A DNA stretch of 64,000 bases from Serinus canaria (Eukaryota; Chordata; Aves; Passeriformes; Fringillidae): assembly GCF_022539315.1 (NCBI RefSeq), contig NC_066343.1, positions 48,716,205-48,780,204 of the forward strand, in the 5' to 3' direction. Both the position numbers and the translations under genes were made by a program. Each line of letters opens with the position of its first letter. The stretch's first letter is position 1. The notes beneath the pieces were generated by a model, which saw nothing but the letters and a program-made list of their open reading frames with translations, was not told the DNA's origin and searched no databases. This document shows positions 59,801-64,000 of this stretch, in pieces.

Positions 59801-62800
59801 ACATTTTGTACTTTCAGTGAAGTAAATTCTAGGTGTAATGTAGATGGTTTTATGACAGATTTTACCCCACAGTAGTAAATACGGTCTGATATTAAGTATT
59901 TAGTGGTTATTATTACATCAGATAAGGAACCTGCCACCGGTTGATTCAGACATCATTTGGGTGGCCAAGAATATAGAGAGGATTATCTAGTAATGATCTG
60001 CTGGATTGAGCTCAAACTGCTCTACTGCCAGCTGCTGTGTCTGATCAACTTTCCAAAAATATGGTCTGAGTCAGCTGGTAACTTCTTTCACAGAATTTTG
60101 TTTCAGACTGACTTGCATGGTCTTTTAACCAAAATGAAAACAGCCCAATGCTTCCCTATCATCCATGTAGGTCATATACTGCCTTCAAGTATTCCTCCTC
60201 TTTAGCTGTTGAAGCTTTATTTTCTTATTCTACAAAATAATTAGTGGTGTTTCTTAACCCCAAGTAATTTAGTTGGTACTGTTTCCACCTCTCTTGGTGT
60301 CAGAAGGGCATGCTGTGGCATATGGTCAGGATGCTTGGTGGGCTCTGATCAGTCATTTACTTTCTTGTAATGGAAAGTCCTTTTTAGTCTGACACTTGTG
60401 CTGCTGTCAAAAGCAATGAGGGTCGGCAGTTGTGGTGACAAACTAGTTTTGACAAGCTTAATGACCCCAATGAAGAAAAGTCTGCAGCTTGGATAGCAAG
60501 TGCAGGATAATTGGTTAGCTCAGCCAAACAAGAAACATGTTAAAATCCCAGATCCTCTCTGGCAGGCCAATTACACCATTCAACAAGAGGTGGAAGGTTG
60601 CCATTAGCTTCTAAAGTGATACAAAAGCATCAGTAGGCTGTATTTCAATCAATTTAGTGTGCTTTGCTGGGATATCAGGAAACTGAAGGAAACAACAGCC
60701 TTTCAAACAGAGTTCATGCTATACATTGTAGAAACCAAAGATGAATCTTCATAAGAGCCTTTAGACTTTTATGGACAAAGGTGTCTTGCAATGTTGCAGG
60801 TAAGTATGTGTATATTGTTTCAGCTAGATGCAAAAGACTTATTCAGGCTTTCCCTGGGTTTTCAGACTGTAGGACAAAGCAACCAAAATGAAGAAATTAA
60901 GTAATGTTAGTAACAAGATAACTGGCATGCAGTTAATGAAGAGTGTTAATGTTTGATCTAAACACATCTTTTTCTAAAGAGAATGCAACCACATAGGGAC
61001 ATAGCCACAACATCAGCATCTCATAATTACAGTGTATGTTGTTAATGAACATCAAAAGGTCACTGCCAGCAGAGCTAGCAAAGATTATCAGATCTGCAGG
61101 CTTCTTATAAGTAAACACTAATGCAGGAAGGAAAAGAATTAGTATGGCCGTCTTAGCAGCAATGTCATCATCACCAACCTTCTTCTTCATTTCTGGGCTC
61201 TAGTTCCCCCTCTCAGTAGCAAAGTTGTAAGTAAATAAGTGAAACCCTCACTTTTTCTGCAGATGGTCAATTTTCTAGGGGATACACAAGTTTCCAGTGC
61301 AGTACACTCTGAGTTATCCCCAAGGTCTGAAACTCAATTGTTCTTCAAAGATAAACTGTTCCCGTTTCAATGCTTTATTAGTATATAAGATAGAAAAGGA
61401 AGAACAGAATACAGATATCACAGTTGTTTTCCACAGTTTTGTTGGTATGACTAGAGACAGGAATGATCAGCAAGATCCATCCTGAGCCTGCCCATTCACT
61501 TCAGCTTCTTGATTCTTCCATGTCTCTAAAACCATGCCAGTTTTCCCTCACTCCTCATTCCCTCTTTCCCACACACTCTTCTAGTGTGGCTGTTACCTGA
61601 AAATAATCAGGCCTCTCTATCTATGGAGTTATTTATTACAAATGCTTATCAAATTTATCAATCCACTTAATATATTTGTAATATAAATACCAAATTTGCT
61701 TACCCTGCCTTTGGACGTCTGTCTAGCAAGATGATAACCTTTTCCATAGCGGTGTAAACATAAACTTACTTTGAAACAGGAACTCCAAAGAAGTGAAGTG
61801 CAATAAAGCTCTTCTGCTGTATTTTTAACTGATTTTCTGGCATACATCAACATGCACTTTTAGCTTTGCACTTGATTAGGAAATGAGCATAATCCAAGCT
61901 CAGCATTAGTATTCTCTTTCAATTAGCTAATGTAAGCTTCATCTGCTATTCATTCTTAATAATTTCTCATGTTGTGCACTTACCTGTATTTTTATCATCT
62001 GGTTTTGTGTTAATGGTACAAACAATTAAAACAGGAAATAAGGTTTGTATTGTCAGTTAAGAAAAATCAAGCACAATGACTTTGTCCAACAGTGCAAAAA
62101 TAGCTCTGTTATCTGTTGCAGCTTCTCCAAAACATCCTTTCACAGTGGGAAAAGATTAATTCAAAGACTATTGAATGCTGTAATAATTCACAGGGATTGA
62201 GGTAAATGTTAAGTTGCCCCGGGGAAATCCATATTAAGAAGAATGTAATGTCCACAAAAAAGAAGAGGGAAAAAAAATGCTTAACTTCACAAGGATAGTT
62301 ATTTACTGAGTCATCCTTTTATTTTCCTTTGATGAATTTTGAAGCCTTTTTATCCTTGCTCTAAGAAAATTGCACAGCTCATCCCTTGTGCATCTGAATC
62401 TGCAGGTATTTGGGCATTTTGTTCTCTTTGGCTGTATTCACAAGCAATAAAAATTAGGCAGTCACTACCCTGCTATTATCTAAAATGTCCTCTGGATGTT
62501 CCACAGCCAGCTGCGGTGTCAGACATGCCACTTAAATGAATCAAGTCTAGGAACTCACTGATTGAACACTTCACTTGAGAAAGGGCATATATACTTACCC
62601 TTAGCAATTATGCCATGTGCACTGATCTTATTTTTCTTCCTGACCCTATTTTGCTCATCTCTTTCTTCTGCTTGGCCCTGCATGTTTTGGACTGGCTTCT
62701 CTCATCCTAGCTTTGGATTCATTCTCCAATATGTTTTGCTACTGTAAAGCCCTTGAGGCTTCCCTTGAAAATTATCAATTTCATGGTAGGAACAAAATCA

Positions 62801-64000
62801 TTACATGATATGAACAAAACTGTTGCATTTATCAAGGCTTGTGATTATTCCACTGATACCCTACATTTATTGCTGAATTCCTGAATTCACTCTTTCTTGC
62901 CCTTCTTCTCTACTGATCACCTAAGGTTTATTATAGCCGAAAACTCAGCTGCATGGTGAGAACCTCTTCTGTGTACAATGTGTTAGACCACATCCCTCAA
63001 CCTTTTTATTGGCTTATTCCTCAACTTTTCCTCTATTAAATTTTTCCTTGTTGAACAGCTTTTTTGGCTCAGCTGAGGGAACTGTGAACCCTCACAGTCC
63101 CTTCACTACAGCCCTTTTGTCACAAGGATTTTGATTGCATAAGGCAGCATCTCAGTAGATGGGACTGAAGTCCCCTGTTATATGAGTGACTTAAGTACAG
63201 GGATCCACATAGTTTTGCATTACCTTGTCTTCTGTTTTTGGAAACTTGAATCTTTTTGTACCATCTGTGTGGCAGAAGAAATAACCCTGTAGTGAGTCAG
63301 AAAGTACTGTCATTGGCATTTTCTTGAGCCAGAAGCTGTTGGCTGCTGAGCTCTTAAGGAAAAAAAAACCATATTGTGCCCTAACCACAGTTTTCCAAGC
63401 AGCGAGTGTGTGCCAGCAGCTCTGCAGAGCACAGTGGAGCTGCAAGGCTTGCCTGTTGGCACCAGCCTTGCCTTGGCTGTTCAGTCTGTGTTTTGTGTAC
63501 TCAGCCTTGCTCTGAGCCCCGAGTCCTGTCCCTGGTAATCCCACACATCTGTTGATTTAGATATAGCCCTGCCTCGTTTCAAACCAAGGTCTAACCCAAA
63601 TATTTGTGCTCCCAGATTCTGCATCACTTTGTTATCTCAGACATCAGCCTTAACTCACTGGGGACAGTCTGAGTGAAGGGACTGCGTTTGTCCTGAGTGC
63701 AGCCATGGTCCAGCCCAGGCTCGTGGCTCTACCCTGGCCAGGCCTTGCCTGCAATGCAGCCCCCACTACCTTCACAGTGTGATTGCTGCTGACACCAGAT
63801 GTTTTCTTCTATCTGTGTGAGGTATGTCTGCAGGAGGCTGGAGGTTCTGCTGCATGTAAATTGAGTTGCAGGTGGTGCTGGATGTACTCAACTTGTTGGA
63901 ACCAAGGGATGAGCTTTGCTGGCATTAAATGGAATGTCACAAAGCTGTAAACTCTAGCTATTACATTAAATTCATGCTGCTTCATTTTTCTGTTGTTTTT
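56836..64000. other. Intron segment, no recognisable gene
   Basis: Mostly AT-rich intron. The last part (about 63380-63900) is richer in G and C, with CAGCC and CTGCA words, and could be an old repeat or a regulatory segment; I cannot assign it. Open frames at 59382-59588, 59957-60205, 60933-61190 and 63191-63544 are not recognisable. Confidence 0.5.

Larger units (their letters stand above)
5577..64000 (+). other. GLIS3: GLIS3 intron downstream of the finger 1-2 exon (at least 58.4 kb, 3' end beyond window)
   Basis: The next exon should begin with codons for FEGCEKAFSRLENLK. Reading through the intron I found no such sequence and no other HTGEKP-like zinc-finger linker, so the intron extends past the window. 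It carries CR1 fragments, two LTRs, simple repeats and inverted repeats, annotated separately. Conserved enhancers may be present but cannot be recognised without cross-species alignment. Confidence 0.88.

Noticed and set aside
60933..61190. Minus-strand frame starting MKKKVGDDD as a possible conserved small protein
   Set aside because: The start looks gene-like but no family is recognised, and no promoter, intron or poly(A) context supports it.

Overview
The window is single-copy vertebrate DNA, almost certainly from a bird and probably a songbird. It holds two coding exons of one gene, GLIS3 (GLI-similar Krüppel-type zinc finger 3), on the + strand. The bird call rests on at least seven CR1 LINE fragments of avian type, on two LTRs of kinds I know from passerine genomes, and on low CpG, AT-rich intron sequence. 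In birds GLIS3 is expected on the Z chromosome (synteny with human 9p24); that is background knowledge and cannot be read from the window.

Layout. Positions 1-204 are the 3' end of an upstream GLIS3 coding exon. Positions 205-4477 are an intron. Positions 4478-5576 are the large GLIS3 exon, which carries the VYGHF Suppressor-of-fused motif, a PPPY motif, zinc fingers 1 and 2, and the first residues of finger 3. The exon phases match (two bases of a codon at the end of the first exon, one at the start of the next), and the joined product aligns without gaps to the human protein as I remember it. From 5577 to the end is one intron of at least 58.4 kb. I found no further GLIS3 exon (rest of finger 3, fingers 4-5, C-terminus) and no other gene.

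Intron contents. CR1 remnants lie at about 12.75 kb (-), 17.80-19.24 kb (-), 29.4 kb (+), 31.7-32.2 kb (-), 42.6-43.9 kb (+), 50.7-51.5 kb (+) and 56.5-56.8 kb (-). The three longest keep reverse-transcriptase coding relics, and all three are dead. Apparently solitary retroviral LTRs lie at 25.38-25.96 kb (-) and 35.36-35.69 kb (+). Low-complexity features are a (TAC)n/(GTA)n inverted microsatellite at 9.2 kb, a TTTGTA/TTTGCA minisatellite at 48.1 kb, and several A/C-rich or T/G-rich tracts. Two striking inverted repeats stand out: perfect 27-bp arms around a 35-nt loop (30840-30928) and a 54-bp near-perfect palindrome (52668-52721).

Most open reading frames in the intron are chance, and CR1 relics account for most of the recognisable ones. 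I see no new multi-gene system. The observations most worth checking are the poor splice donor after the first exon, two possible intronic polyadenylation routes that would give GLIS3 proteins lacking most zinc fingers, an unusual cysteine in finger 1, and the inverted repeats.
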